Positions 1-11,306 of a stretch of 64,000 nt of DNA are shown here, piece by piece. Under the pieces are notes generated by a model that was given only the letters and a program-made list of their open reading frames with translations, searched no databases and was not told the DNA's origin. The stretch comes from Alisma plantago-aquatica. Its lineage: Eukaryota; Streptophyta; Magnoliopsida; Alismatales; Alismataceae. Position numbers and translations under genes: made by a program. The stretch's first letter is position 1; each line of letters opens with the position of its first letter. The stretch lies in the NCBI GenBank assembly GCA_963693085.1, contig OY856409.1, forward strand, positions 294,538,058-294,602,057. Reading direction: 5' to 3'.

Positions 1-1069
1 AGCATGTAGTAACCAATATATAAAAAGGGGTTATCAAACTCACCTTTAGAAAGGTGTATAGGTTCAAGCAGAAAGGTTCCTGAGCTAGATAGGCTGGTTT
101 CTCCAACAAAGCTCCTATCTCGAGCAAGAAGTATCTTCTCCACTTTAGAGGTGAAAAACCCTAGCAAAAGAACATGGAGATGAGGTGTTTAAGGGTTTTA
201 GGGGGGGTTTCACCATGGAAGGTCATAGTTTTGACCTGGAAGAAGGTGGGAGGAACATGAACAACATGAAAATAGGGTAGGGAAGGAGTAAACTTACTAA
301 TTTTGGTCAAAATAACCAAGAAGGAGCTTAAGAAACACTAAATAGAGCAAATTCAGAACCCTAGGAGCCTTCTTCACCAAGGTAAGCACCCTCTTTTACC
401 TTGGGACAACACCTTCATGGCCAAGAAGAGTAGGAACAATTCTCTAAGCTGGAGGAAAGAGAAGGAGATCAAGATTTTATGAATTGAGAGGTGGGAAGGG
501 GTAGATATGGCTTTATAAAGAAGGGGGCAACCATGAGGTGTCCATGGGACTTTCCATGTGTCCTTAGCCTAGGGCTTCATGGCCATGCAAGAGGACAGCT
601 CATACAAGATTCTTGAATATCAAATGTTGGTTCTAAAAGCCCATGGAGACTTCTAGTCCATCCCCACTGACCTTCAATCAAAGAAATAACCCCATTGGTT
701 GATAGCTTTTAAAGCTAAGCTCATTTAAAAATAGGGTAATCTCTAAAATGCCCTTGGAGAGAAACACCTTCAAACTAAGGTGCAACTAAGTTCCCCATGG
801 TTCAAAATCTCAAGAATGGTAAGGTAATATCTAAGGATTATAATTAATGTGATAATTTGCAAATAAAACCTCCCAATTGGGTAAATTGCATAAAAGTCCA
901 ATATGTACCTAAATTGCATAACTTGCACAAACAACATCCAAATTGAACCAAATTTGGAACTTAGGCTCATTTTATGATTTCACAACACATCAAAAAGTTA
1001 TATTAAGGTTTACTTAATTATGGGTAATTAATCTTGTTCAATACATTAAGCAAGGTTTGTGGCCTTACA
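1..1069 (-). repeat. Antisense LTR-like fragment (probable Ty3/gypsy LTR, cut by window start)
   Basis: No coding sequence is seen. Read on the minus strand, the right end starts TGTAAGGCCACAAACC, which looks like an LTR 5' end (TG at 1069). A TATA-like CTTTATAAAG lies at 511-520. The phrase 'aattgggtaaattgcataa' near 880 resembles 'aattgggtaatttgcacat' near 16485 in the gypsy-like LTR inside element B, which suggests related LTR families. The other terminus is outside the window. The assignment rests on these signals only. Confidence 0.38.
511..520 (-). promoter_or_regulatory. TATA-like box of the antisense LTR fragment
   Basis: Self-complementary CTTTATAAAG about 550 bp downstream of the inferred LTR start on the minus strand. 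It is the only TATA-like site found in this fragment. Confidence 0.3.
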
Positions 1070-1631
1070 CTTCTGGCACAAATTTTTCTACCACTGTTCC
1101 ACTTAAGGGTTGATTTTACATTTTAGATCCTTAAATAAGCTTTCACTGAGGTATTTGTGCATATTCCCTTCCATTGGTATAATTATTTAGCAAATATTCA
1201 TGACCAAACCACTAGAAATTCCACAATTTAAACATCAAGGCCAAAAAAAGGATAGAAAGGAAAGGAAAAGCTTGGAAAATGGCCAAAAAGAGAATATGTC
1301 CAAGTTTCAGTATGTTACAATTGGTGACCCAAGTGGTCGAGGCCCAACATAGGTTGTATCAACATCTCGTGCATGCATGGTTTAAGTGGTTGCATGTTAG
1401 ACAAGTGTCCTTGTGGAGCCCTGTCTCATCCTTCACCCTACTTCCCTCCTCCTTTTCTACATAAACCCTCTTCTTTCCATGCAAGAATTTTTTTTCTACC
1501 ATCCTCTTTCTCCCTTCTTGCTTGGCACCCTTGAATCTTGGTGGAGCAAGGAGGTGCGAACCTTGGAGCTATTGGTGGCCGAACTTCCCTTGCATGTGGT
1601 GTTTGTGGTGATCTTTGTTCATCTTCAACCT
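1070..1631. other. Spacer without recognisable gene
   Basis: Short unrelated open frames only. They are non-conserved in appearance and lack domain motifs. This is probably remnant repeat sequence between two LTRs. Confidence 0.4.
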
Positions 1632-2136
1632 TGGTAACCCCATAACCAGCAGATTGCATCAACATCTATGTAATGGGAAGGATGGTTTCAGCGAGTTATA
1701 CCTAATCCTGAGGCTTGCTCAACGAATATACCTTGCAGCAAGTGCGGTCTTCAACCACCTATCTTCGATAGTGTCTGTGCAGCTCCTGGTCTTGACTCAG
1801 ACTGTAGTTGACTATCATCCTCCTGAGTGGTAGAAGTCTCTCACCTCTATAGATAGTCCACACGGACTACTGGGAACTCTAGTCATATTGAAGAATGGAC
1901 TAGAAGGAGTTATCCCCTTCTGTTGGCGTACTAGTCACCAACACACTCTCCCACAACCAATTGCTATTCTGCAGTTGTCTTTCCCTTGTTGTGCCTCCTC
2001 CCTGTTCAGGCGACACTTGCTCGGCTCTCTTGGTTACCAGAACTAGAGAGGACAACAACTTTGTAGAGCAACTATTTCTCAGAAGTCATTCTGAGATGGT
2101 ATCTGTTGTGTGTCTGGAGAAGCCCCCTGTACCCCT

Positions 2137-2146
2137 CTATTTATAG
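2137..2146 (-). promoter_or_regulatory. TATA box of family A LTR (copy 1)
   Basis: CTATAAATAG on the minus strand, identical in all four family A LTR copies in this window and followed in each by a GGGG-containing stretch about 5 bp downstream or upstream on the mirrored strand. It marks the U3/R promoter. Confidence 0.65.
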
Positions 2147-2235
2147 TAGAGGGCAGGGTCAGGGTTCTTAGTCTGTGCGGGAGTAGAAGGGTCCGAATTT
2201 TCCATGAATAATTTTCACTGCTTTAAGCGAATGGG

Positions 2236-2527
2236 TCGGTTCACTAGTGAACCGATCGGTTGGCTGTGTGAATCAGTCGGTTCACTCAGTGAACCTGTCA
2301 GTTCACAAGCCAGACTTTCCTGAAATTGACTTTCCTATTTCATTTCAAATCAATGTGAAGATCAATTCTTGTCCCAATCGAATTGGACTTGTAAAATGGG
2401 AAACTTTTTTCACAGACTGGGAAAACCCAACACTACTTGTTTGGTCTAGTTGAACCGACCAGTTCACTAGAGTGAACTGGTCGTTCCACTGACCATGAGT
2501 CGATCGGTTCACTCAGTGAACTGGTCG
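2236..2527. repeat. Palindrome array CGGTTCACT in U3 of family A LTR (copy 1)
   Basis: Contains the perfect 20-bp palindrome TCGGTTCACTAGTGAACCGA at 2236-2255. A 17-bp near-palindrome GGTTCACTCAGTGAACC follows near 2280, then a 12-bp inverted repeat GACCAGTTCACT with a 2-nt centre near 2457-2482, and another GTTCACTCAGTGAAC near 2506. The array lies about 90-390 bp upstream of the LTR TATA box in the minus sense. Confidence 0.75.
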
Positions 2528-3715
2528 GTTAGTGGTCCAGATTGTGCATAACTCAGTCAATTCAATTCTTAATCAATATGACACTCTATCAGTTGGTTCA
2601 ACACTTGAAATTGATGATTCTGAGTCAAGCCTATTGAATGTTTGATTGAGTACCTAAACACTTTATTCATCAATCCAAACATCATCCATGGATGAAATCC
2701 TCTTCCAGGCTAATCCTATGTGTGTGACCCTATAGGTCCCATGTCATGTTGGCAGTGAATGTCCATAACTAGATTGTGACATCACAAGCAAAGAGTGGTA
2801 CCTAGTCGCACATCAGTGCTACCCAAGTGATATGGAAGGTTGGAGGACAACTTTCAATCCTACAGTCTATGATTGGTGTTCCAGTGACTATATAATTCCT
2901 TTGTCTCTGATATCCTAAATGAACTCAAGGCATGGAGTTTTCATCCTTTCAACGTTCATTCATGTTTCCTGAACTAGAGCAGATTGTCTGAGATATGTGT
3001 GACATAAATATCATATATTGGTTCACATGTACATGTGCATGCCATTCTTAGTCTCACTTATCAAGTGGCTTGGACATCATACTCCCTTAGGAGGGACAAA
3101 TAACATATCTATCACTCACAGTCTATCTCATGTGTCAAAGCCACCCAATCATCACCTTTATAACAACCCATGTTTCAGGACTACGTTTGATGATGTCAAA
3201 GTGTACCCAATCACATTCGAAGAGTGCAGTGATTTCTGGTCTAAGAATCACAATCACCACCATCACTATGAGAGATGATTCTGACTACCATGTCATGGTT
3301 CCATGTGTCACTCTCATGGTGGGTCTGCCCGATACACTATTCTCTAACATGCATCTATGTGCTTGGTTTGATATCATATATCATGAGGAATGAGACACTG
3401 TCATCAACCAACACACACTCTAGTCTTTATGTGTCATTGTTGTCTATTGACCTTCCATAATGACATACGACTAGGGACATAACAAGAATGTACATACTCT
3501 TATCATCCGTATGATCTCATTGTTCAAGTCACATACTTGAAGAGATACGTCATTGAGTATTGTCATTCTTTAGACATTCATTCTGATTCATCATTATCTC
3601 ATAATGGATTGAACCAGAATAAATTGGAAGCTTGCCTTTGATATTTATCAAATCAATCATGACATATGCCAATCCAATCATCATATGATTGGCTCTCAGG
3701 GCATACATACAAACA

Positions 3716-6700
3716 TACCTTTCTTTTGCTACATTTTCCTTGGATCCCCTACCCCGTATTCTTCTCCTTCCTTGTCCCTAGACTATGTTTTGACATGATG
3801 TACGTTCTTTAAAAGATAGCTCCTCGTCACAAGGGTAATGGGCCATGTTTTGACAAGGTGACACCCAAGTGAGAGGGAGTTTCTCCTCTCTTTTCTCCTT
3901 CTTTCTTTGGTTTGACCTAGGGTTCTTTCTTTCCCTTTTATTGAACAAACTTTGAACATGATGTCTTCACCTTCTTGATCTGCTTTTATGGTTGAGAGTG
4001 GAGCTTTCAGTGGAGCTTATTTCCCCTTGGTGATCGTGTTCTTGGAGCCTTGATCTTTGGAGTGATATTCCTTAATGCGGGTGATATAACCCTTAACCTT
4101 CTGTATTATTGCACCTTTCATACTTGCATGTTACTGTTTTCCTTCTCTAAAAGGTGGCCTTACATGTTAAATAATGATACCATGCTCTAGAACTTAATTA
4201 GTGGTGGTTATCATGCTTGGTTTGCTTGGAATATGAAACCCCAATCCTATATACCCAATTTTGTTGATTTTTGTGTAATGGTGGTTTTCTCCCCATGTTT
4301 TGTCCTGGGTTTGATTACATGCATCATGTTCGTATACCTAGATGTTATGAGGAGTTTTGGTTCTATTTTGGAGGTGTTAAATGTGGTTTCATCTCTCCTG
4401 CATGAGGTTCTTTCATGGTGGTTCTTGATACAAGTTTTAGGGTTCTTGGTGATCGGTTTACATGAGGTTTCCTCCCCATGTTTTGGTGGTTTTTCTTAGT
4501 CCTATCTCCTATTTTGATCATGTTTAGTTCCTATTTTGGAAAGGGTCTCTTGCCTTGATGTTGACTGGATTATAGAGGTCGCTTTGATATGTCTTGTTTG
4601 GGGGCCAAAACACCTTGGTTCTTGTGGTATCGGTCGAGATGATGGTTTGCTGTTTAGTTGAGATACCTGCCTTGAACTAGTTAGGACGTTGCTTCTGTTT
4701 CAGAAGAGATATATGAACTTATGATGTAGGTGATCCATACCCTTGCCACGATCGTGACATCACAACTATCTCTTTGTTGATCGCAATCCATGGCTTTTTC
4801 GGTCGAGATGCCTTTGGTTGTGTGGTTGAGACTAGTGTTCTTGAGGGTGGTCAAAACCCTAACCCTAGAAGGTCATGATAGGTTGGTTGAGGGTCGAGAT
4901 GTCTAGCCTAGGTTGAGGTCTCTACACCAAGGTTGGTCGAGGTCAAGACATGTACATGAGTGGTGGTCACAACCCATGTATGATGGGTGGTCGTGACACA
5001 TGGATGGTGGATGGTCAACACATATGTTTGGATACATAATCAAGACATGTGTGCGAGCAATGTATAAGCTTTGTATAGTGTTGTTTGGTGGTTACTTAAT
5101 CAACCCTAATCACACTCTTTAACCCTATATGTTCCAAGGAAGTGGGAGGTTGTATCCCTAGGGTTTGGTGTTTTTATGTAGTCATGAAACCCTAAATCCC
5201 TAAATGACCAAATAAGTAACCCTAACTCTAATAATGAGCAATGTGATGTGTATGATTCTCTCTCATGGAATGGTTATTATGTTATGTTGTTTTCTCTCTC
5301 TTGTATATAAATCCCTAACCTTGTAGGAGGAATTAAGGCCACAACTTGTGTATGTTATGATAACAATCATATGATATAGAGTAATGGTTGTGCACATTTT
5401 TAAGGCATAATGTGGTGACGTACATGCATGGTTTATGTGTTGGGTCCTATGACCTGGTGATGGCTTATTGATTATTGTGAGGTGGTAACCTCCAATGATG
5501 TGATTGAGGGATTGATGTTCCCCAATGATGTGACTTTGATGACGACTTTGTGAATGGCAGTGATACGGTGTTGTGGTGGTGATGTGACTAGACCACACCT
5601 TATATGTTTGATATCTTCTGGAGTTGTACCATACCCTTATTCTTGTAGAGTATGTTATGGATTTTTACGTTGTAACTTGATTGATGCTAAAAGATACCAA
5701 TTGGATTAATTAATCAAGTGAAACCCTAATCTTGTAGGTTCCTTGTGTCGTAGATCCTTTCTAGTGTCAACTTAAATTGTTGGATCGGTGAAATGAGTAT
5801 AACTTAGAGTGCATATTTTTGAATATTTGGGGGTGCAAGTCGAGTATCTCCTTGCGTTCACAATTACAGGTTATGTGAGACAACCATGTGTGAGCTGGTC
5901 TTCTTGTGCTGTGGATGGGCATGAGTGAGCCAATCCTTCTTTTAGAATGGCCATGCATGAGCATGTACTTCTAGTGTCATACCTGTACCAAGGCCGGCTA
6001 GGTGTAATTATATGTGTGGATGGCCATGTGTGAGACAACCCCTAAGATTGACTATATGTAATTATTGTAGTTGATTGATATGTCTCTGTGGTGTTTTCTC
6101 TTGTACTGACCAAGATGTGTGGAGAGGTCATGGGATCCGGCTCTTCCATTGACCTTGTATGGCACCGATTTCAACTTAGCAACGGTCGGCTGGATTTGAA
6201 TGGTACGACTCAAATCCCCGGGGTAATATTAAAAGATGTAACATAGCCATGTAGTGTATCTTGCTTAGGACCAAATATGAATAACATTGGTTGAAGCCTT
6301 TGCCTTATCTTTGTACTGATTTCTTGAATTATAAGACGGTAAGAGAAGTCAACTGTTATACATGTTCTTCATATTCCTTCTTAGAATATTAATTATTCTA
6401 CTACTCAGTGACAACTGCCTAATCTTATTTAATCTGCTTTACATGTTAGATACATATCATTTAACTGAAACTACTCATCTAGCTTAGTATTTTGCCTTAT
6501 CTTTGTACTGATTTCTTGAATTATAAGATGGTAAGAGAAGTCAACTGTTATACATGTTCTTCGTATTCCTTCTTAGAATATTAATTGTTCTACTGCTCAG
6601 TGACAACTACCTTATCTTATTTAATCTACTTTACTTATTAGATACATATCATTTAACTGAAATTGCTCATCCTGCTTAGTATTATATCTATCTGCTTAGT

Positions 6701-7259
6701 TATCTGTGCTTTATTAGACATTGGAGGAGAGTTATATCCCCTACTGGGACATTTGGTCTCACCCTATGGGTTTCCACATCTTTTAGGTGGTCATGCACGA
6801 AGAGGTAGAGAACGTGCAACTGAGGAAGGGCAACAACAAGAGCAGTAGTTGTTAAAGGTTGGATCTGCTACTAGTTTTTGGTGTTAGAGTCCTAGAAATG
6901 TCCCTATACACTTAGGTTTTTGGGGGTGTTCTTGATGTGTTGTAGTTATGAGGTTTTTGGCTTATGTGACTTTTGTTGTATAGCTATGGCAGATGTACAT
7001 GTACATGTATATAGAACAAATATCTCATGTTACAAGTTAATGACAGGTATGACGAGGCGCAATGGTGTAAGCACCATGTTATAAGTGTTATGTGACACAG
7101 GTGTCCTGTTGATGACTTATATGTGATGAGTTTTTTTTAGTTTTTATGCTTGATAAAAATGGTTTTAAATTTTTGTGCCTTCTGGTAATCCGCTTGTCTA
7201 GTTTTAATTGCGTGTTTGGTTTTGAGTTATCTCGCCTGTGGCATGTCGGGGCATCACAA
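3716..7259 (+). repeat. Non-coding LTR-like sequence (probable gypsy LTR, + orientation)
   Basis: No gene is seen. The segment 6720-6850 ('tactgggacatttggtctcaccc' followed by an Arg/Gly-coding stretch 'cgaagaggtagagaacgtg') resembles the leader part of plant Del/Tekay-type LTRs, and the end 'tcggggcatcaca' at 7246-7259 resembles an LTR 3' end. Half-sites 'ggtcgagatg' recur between 4630 and 4930. No primer binding site follows at 7260, so this need not be the LTR of the gag that follows. The left boundary is set only by the end of the neighbouring solo LTR. Confidence 0.4.
6301..6682. repeat. Tandem duplication, 191-bp unit, two copies
   Basis: The unit starting 'tgccttatctttgtactg' at 6301 is repeated from 6492, about 95% identical by eye. 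Both copies end in 'gcttagtatt'. It lies inside LTR-like sequence. Confidence 0.9.
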
Positions 7260-8161
7260 TGAAGAACAAGCTGAGAGCCATTATGGCCCTGACCCTTAAG
7301 AAAAAACTCAAGGAGGAGAAGATATGGGTGAGGCGGTTAAGATGCACTATATCTTAATGGAAACAAAAATAGAAATATAAGATGGAGAGGAGGACTTTAT
7401 CTTCTAGTAAGGATCTGATGAGATACTATGAGTTAGTAAAGAAGCTTGGTGGGACTCAATTTTTTGGAACCATAGACCCAACTGTGGCAGATGTGTGGCT
7501 CCAAAAGTGGGGGAAGGTCTTCCGCTTAATGGATTGAACATAGGATAAGAAAATCAATCATGATGTCAATCTACTCAAAGGAGATGATTTGTGGTAGAGT
7601 GGAGTGGAAGATAAGAGGAGGAATATAATGATGACATGGAGGGACTTTGTAGATGAGTTTCACCTTAAGTATTCCCCACACTTTCTTAAGTGATATGATC
7701 ATACAACTAAAGAATATTATATAGGTTATCATGTCAATTGGTGAAAATGAGGCATATTTCACAAGGTCAGCTAAATTTTGTCCTCATCTTGTACTGGATG
7801 ATATACAAAATATAGGAGATTCCAAGGAGTTTTAAGATTTGAGATTAAACATACCATATCAGATATCGAGAGAAGTTATAGATAAAATTTTGGAGAAATT
7901 GTGGAAGCAACAAGACGTATTGAACAATTAGTTAATGTTGATAAGCACTCTGAGATCAAGAAAAGATCTGGAGATTTCATTAGAGGGGGGTAGAGTAGTG
8001 GTGGATTAGAGGAGGTGGTGGTTTCTTTTCTAAGATAGGTTGAGATCTTGGTCATTTTTGGAAGACAAGGATATACTCTTCACATAGTGGAGGAATGTCC
8101 AATTCTAGTAGATGGAGTAAACCACCTAGGTGGGCACCTTCATCAAGGCCTTCTGGGTCAT
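7260..8161 (+). pseudogene. Outer Ty3/gypsy element: gag, 5' portion (interrupted)
   Basis: Conceptual + translation gives a plant gypsy Gag core: a 'GGTQFFGTIDPTVADVWLQK' stretch near 7450-7515, then 'LLKGDDLWWSGVEDKR' and 'WRDFVDEFHLKYSP' near 7575-7680. This is the usual retrotrans_gag order (proline-rich lead, tryptophan helix, WW motif). Several in-frame stops break it, so it is dead. The frame stops at 8161, where element A is inserted, and Gag resumes at 36824 with its zinc knuckles. Upstream there is no PBS or clear start, so the N-terminus is uncertain. The family role is the nucleocapsid of the retrotransposon particle. Confidence 0.75.
8157..8161. repeat. TSD of element A, left copy (GTCAT)
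   Basis: Five bases directly before the LTR end TGTAGGGG at 8162. An identical GTCAT follows the other LTR at 36819-36823. Confidence 0.85.
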
Positions 8162-8678
8162 TGTAGGGGAATATGGGCACAAAGTAGGCAATAGAAACAA
8201 AAGTTTTATGTTCGCATTCTCATGACAGCAAGATTGCATCAACAACTATGTAATGGGAAGGATGGTTTAACGAGTTCATACATGGTCTTGGAGTAAGTTC
8301 ATTGACTATAACTCATTGTAGTAGTCATGCAACTATCTTCTAGTTGCTCTTGGATGGCATCTATGCAAATCCTGGTCTTAACCACAAACTGCAGTCTGAC
8401 ATTGTCCTCCTAGTGGTAGATAACAACCTCATCTCCTCTATAATAGTCCACATGGATCACCTAGAACTCCTGTCATTCTACTAAAATATACAAGAAGGAG
8501 TTGTCCCTCCTGTTGGTGTACTAGTCACCAAATTGCTCTCTCACAATTGTTCTTCCTTACTATCCCTCCCTTTAGTGGGTAGGACTTTCTCAGACTCTCT
8601 ATTGGTTACCACAACCAAAGAGGACAACAATTGTTACAGGCAATTGAGTTGTGTCTCTGGGAAGCCCCCAGTACCCCT

Positions 8679-8688
8679 CTATTTATAG
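8679..8688 (-). promoter_or_regulatory. TATA box of element A 3' LTR
   Basis: CTATAAATAG on the minus strand, at the same position relative to the LTR ends as in the other three copies. Confidence 0.65.
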
Positions 8689-9754
8689 GAGGGGTTAGGG
8701 AGTCTATGCGGGAATGGAAGAAACTGAAAAATCATGAATTTTCACAACCTGTAAGTGCCAAACTAGTCGGTTCACAACCGAACTGGTCGGTTCACATGTG
8801 AGTCGATCAGTTCACTTAGGGAACTGATCATTTGGCCATGTTTCCCAATCGCATATGAATTGGCAATTTGAATCCAATTAATGCACAACATGACAACAAC
8901 ACTAATCCATGATGCAATTGAATTTCTCCACGAATAAGGCGTCTTGCTCTTGCGATCTAGTCATCTCATGATCCAAACCGATCGGTTCATTAGGTGAACC
9001 GGTCGGCTCAAGCCCCTAGTTTAGATAGAACTCAACCAAATCAATTTCTAATCCACCTAACACTCCAACCGGTCGGTTCAATGCTTAAATCAGTCAGTTG
9101 GGAGTCCAATCAATTGATTGTTGCTTAAATTGAATACTTAAACACTTTAGTAATCAATTACATTATCATTCATGATTAAACTCCTCTTCTAGGTAAATTC
9201 CTATGTGTGTGACTCTATAGGTCCCATCTCACGTTGGCAGTGAGTGTCCATAACTAGTTTATGACATCACAAGCAAAGAGTGGTGCCTAGTCACACATCA
9301 GTGCTACCCAAATGAATGAAAAGTTGGAGAACAACTTCAATCTACAATCTATGTAAGGTGTTATAATGATTGTATAATTCCTTTGTCTCTAATATCCCGA
9401 ATTAACTCAAGGCATGGAATCATCATCCTCTCAATGTTCAATCCATGTTCCTTGAGCTAGAGCAGACTGTCTGAGATATATGTGACCTCAATATCATATA
9501 TTAATTCACATGTGCATGCACATGCATTTCTCAGTCTCACTTATCAAGTGGCCAGGATATCAAACTCTAGTAGGAGGGACAAACCCCATATGCATCACTC
9601 ACAATGAATCCCCATGTGTCATAGCTACCCAATCATCATCATTATGACAATCCTTATTCATGGTTATGTTGGATGATGTCAAAGTATACTGAACGACAAG
9701 TGATGAGTGTAGTAACTTTAGGTCTAAGAACCACAATCACCACCTTCACTATGA

Positions 9755-9759
9755 GAGAT
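9755..9759. repeat. TSD of element B, left copy (GAGAT)
   Basis: GAGAT precedes TGTTGGATCG at 9760. The identical pentamer follows the other LTR at 24014-24018. Confidence 0.92.
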
Positions 9760-10590
9760 TGTTGGATCGATGGGCTCTAGAGGGGGGGGGGTGAATAGAG
9801 CTACACACACTTCACAAAATCGATTAGACCTCCAATTTAACTGTAGTGCAAAAAACTAATGCAAGCATCAATTTGATATCCTATTCTAGCATACAAAGCA
9901 AGGATAAGAGATAATGAATATCATGCACTTGGACAGGTGGTTTAGAGTGGTTCCACGTCCTAAACTTAGGAGCGATGTCAGTCCACTACCTAGAGTTGGT
10001 TAGACTCTAGGATTTGCAACTTGGTCCTCTTATATATTACGATAAGATTACAAGATACACAAACCACACAACCAAGGGCTTAATTACTCAAGCTAAGATC
10101 TTCTACCTATCCAAGGACTTACCCACAAATTGAGATTCTTCGGCCTTCTTCAAAGGACTTACCCAATCTCACCTTTGTCTTTAGCCTTGCAGGATTTACC
10201 TATCTTACTTGAGCTTGCCTTGCACCTCTCCTTCACTTGGAGAGCTTGCCCACGTTTTCCCTTCACCAAGGGAGCTGGAGCAATGATCAATCTTCACTCT
10301 TGAAGATCATCAACACATCTTCCCCTTCACTCGGAGAAGAACATCAACAACTCCTCTTTCACTCAGAGAAGTAGCTTCAATCAATCTTCTATTTGATTTG
10401 GAGGTGGGAAGAAAGAAAGGAGAGATTTACATAGCACAAAGGATAGCTCTCATACACAGGGACCTATCTCACTCACGAAATTGTCTTGAAGGTAGAGAGA
10501 GAAAGGGGCTCAAGGGCTTGGAACACTCTCAACTAAGCTAGAACCAAATTTGCAATGGAAGAGCAGCTTGGAATGAAGTCCAAGGGGTTC

Positions 10591-10599
10591 TATTTATAG
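10591..10599 (-). promoter_or_regulatory. TATA box of element B 3' LTR
   Basis: CTATAAATA on the minus strand, conserved in the other LTR at 23311-23320. It separates U3 (11292 down to about 10600) from R/U5. Confidence 0.7.
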
Positions 10600-10738
10600 T
10601 TGAGGGTGGCCCTTTATGTTGTGGGACACTTGGGTGAAAAAGTGATCATTTTTCCTTCAAGAAAATGGCTATATTTTTTCCCAAAACAATTCACCAACGG
10701 TCATATTACTTTTTCTGCAAATTCCGTACAGTACATTC

Positions 10739-10961
10739 GGTCGAGTATCAATGGGTGTAACTCGACCAATCAAGTAGCAGGCAATCCGATTGTCAAATGA
10801 TCGGCCGAGTTTGTCCTGAGGAAACTCGACCGACCATTTCAACTGGAAATGGCCTACTACCCAATCGGTCGAGTTCTGTGAGTGCACAACTCGACCGATT
10901 GCAATCTTTAGAAAATCGACTCAGGATGATCGGTCGAGTTTCAGGGTGGGAAACTCGACCG
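10739..10961. repeat. Hairpin array in U3 of element B 3' LTR (four units)
   Basis: Four inverted repeats with half-site CGGTCGAGT(T): arms 10739-10746/10760-10767, 10802-10812/10822-10832, 10863-10875/10888-10900 (13 bp, perfect) and 10931-10941/10951-10961. Starts are 61-68 bp apart and loops 9-13 nt. The array lies about 140-370 bp upstream of the TATA box. Confidence 0.9.
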
Positions 10962-11292
10962 ACCAAGTGCCTGAAATGGATTTTCTAATTTGCAATAAAA
11001 GTGATTAGCACTTGGTGAATTTTGTCCCAAACATTTTTATCTTCTAAGTTACAAGCATATTCATCGTTACAAGTGATTACATTTCTGTTCTAATGTGATT
11101 TACATGGAAATCCTAAATTACACACTTGTAGCCATTTTGGCTTGCACTTGACCCATTCTAGGACTTGTATATGTGATCCTTTTCATGTACCTAATGTCTA
11201 CAAACCATCTTTAATGCACATGTTAGATAGATATGAAAGGAATGGTTAAGTCATTATCAAAATATAGGTAATGTACAACCTCTAGGTCAACA

Positions 11293-11306
11293 TTCTCCCC
11301 CTTTTT
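11293..11306 (-). other. Polypurine tract of element B
   Basis: On the minus strand AAAAAGGGGGAGAA directly abuts the 3' LTR start TGTTGACC, the expected place for plus-strand DNA priming. Confidence 0.85.

Larger units (their letters stand above)
1632..3715 (-). mobile_element. Solo LTR, copia family A (copy 1)
   Basis: About 2.08 kb, homologous along its length to the LTRs of element A (34781-36818 and the split copy 8162-9759/24019-24460) and to the solo LTR at 42418-44547. Shared landmarks are 'atgtaatgggaaggatgg' near 1665, the antisense TATA box CTATTTATAG followed by 'tagaggg', the CGGTTCACT palindromes, and the end 'gattggctctcagggcatacat'. It has no internal region on either side. 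Candidate TSDs AACCT (1627-1631) and TACCT (3716-3720) differ at one base. About 50 bp of the usual terminus near 1632 appears to be missing, so that boundary is tentative. Confidence 0.7.
8162..9759 (-). repeat. Element A 3' LTR, first segment
   Basis: Outer part of the 3' LTR, starting (on +) TGTAGGGGAATATGGG and broken at 9759 by element B. It resumes after the duplicated GAGAT at 24019. Alignment with the uninterrupted copies (for example 'accacctctactgtgagagatgactatg' split here across B, near 36370) shows the join exactly. It contains CGGTTCAC half-sites near 8770-9010. Confidence 0.88.
9760..11292 (-). repeat. Element B 3' LTR
   Basis: 1533 bp, TGTTGGATCG...GGTCAACA, about 97% identical to 22483-24013. 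Contains a G run at 9781-9791, a TATA box at 10591-10599 and a four-hairpin array in U3 at 10739-10961. Confidence 0.95.

Noticed and set aside
4856..4872. Telomere-like CCCTAACCCTA
   Set aside because: Only about two units, too short for an interstitial telomere repeat; likely chance or LTR sequence.
5263..5598. 111-codon minus frame
   Set aside because: His/Thr/Ser-biased, no motif, in AT/GT-rich LTR-like DNA; the opposite strand reads as repetitive 'gtgatgtg' sequence.
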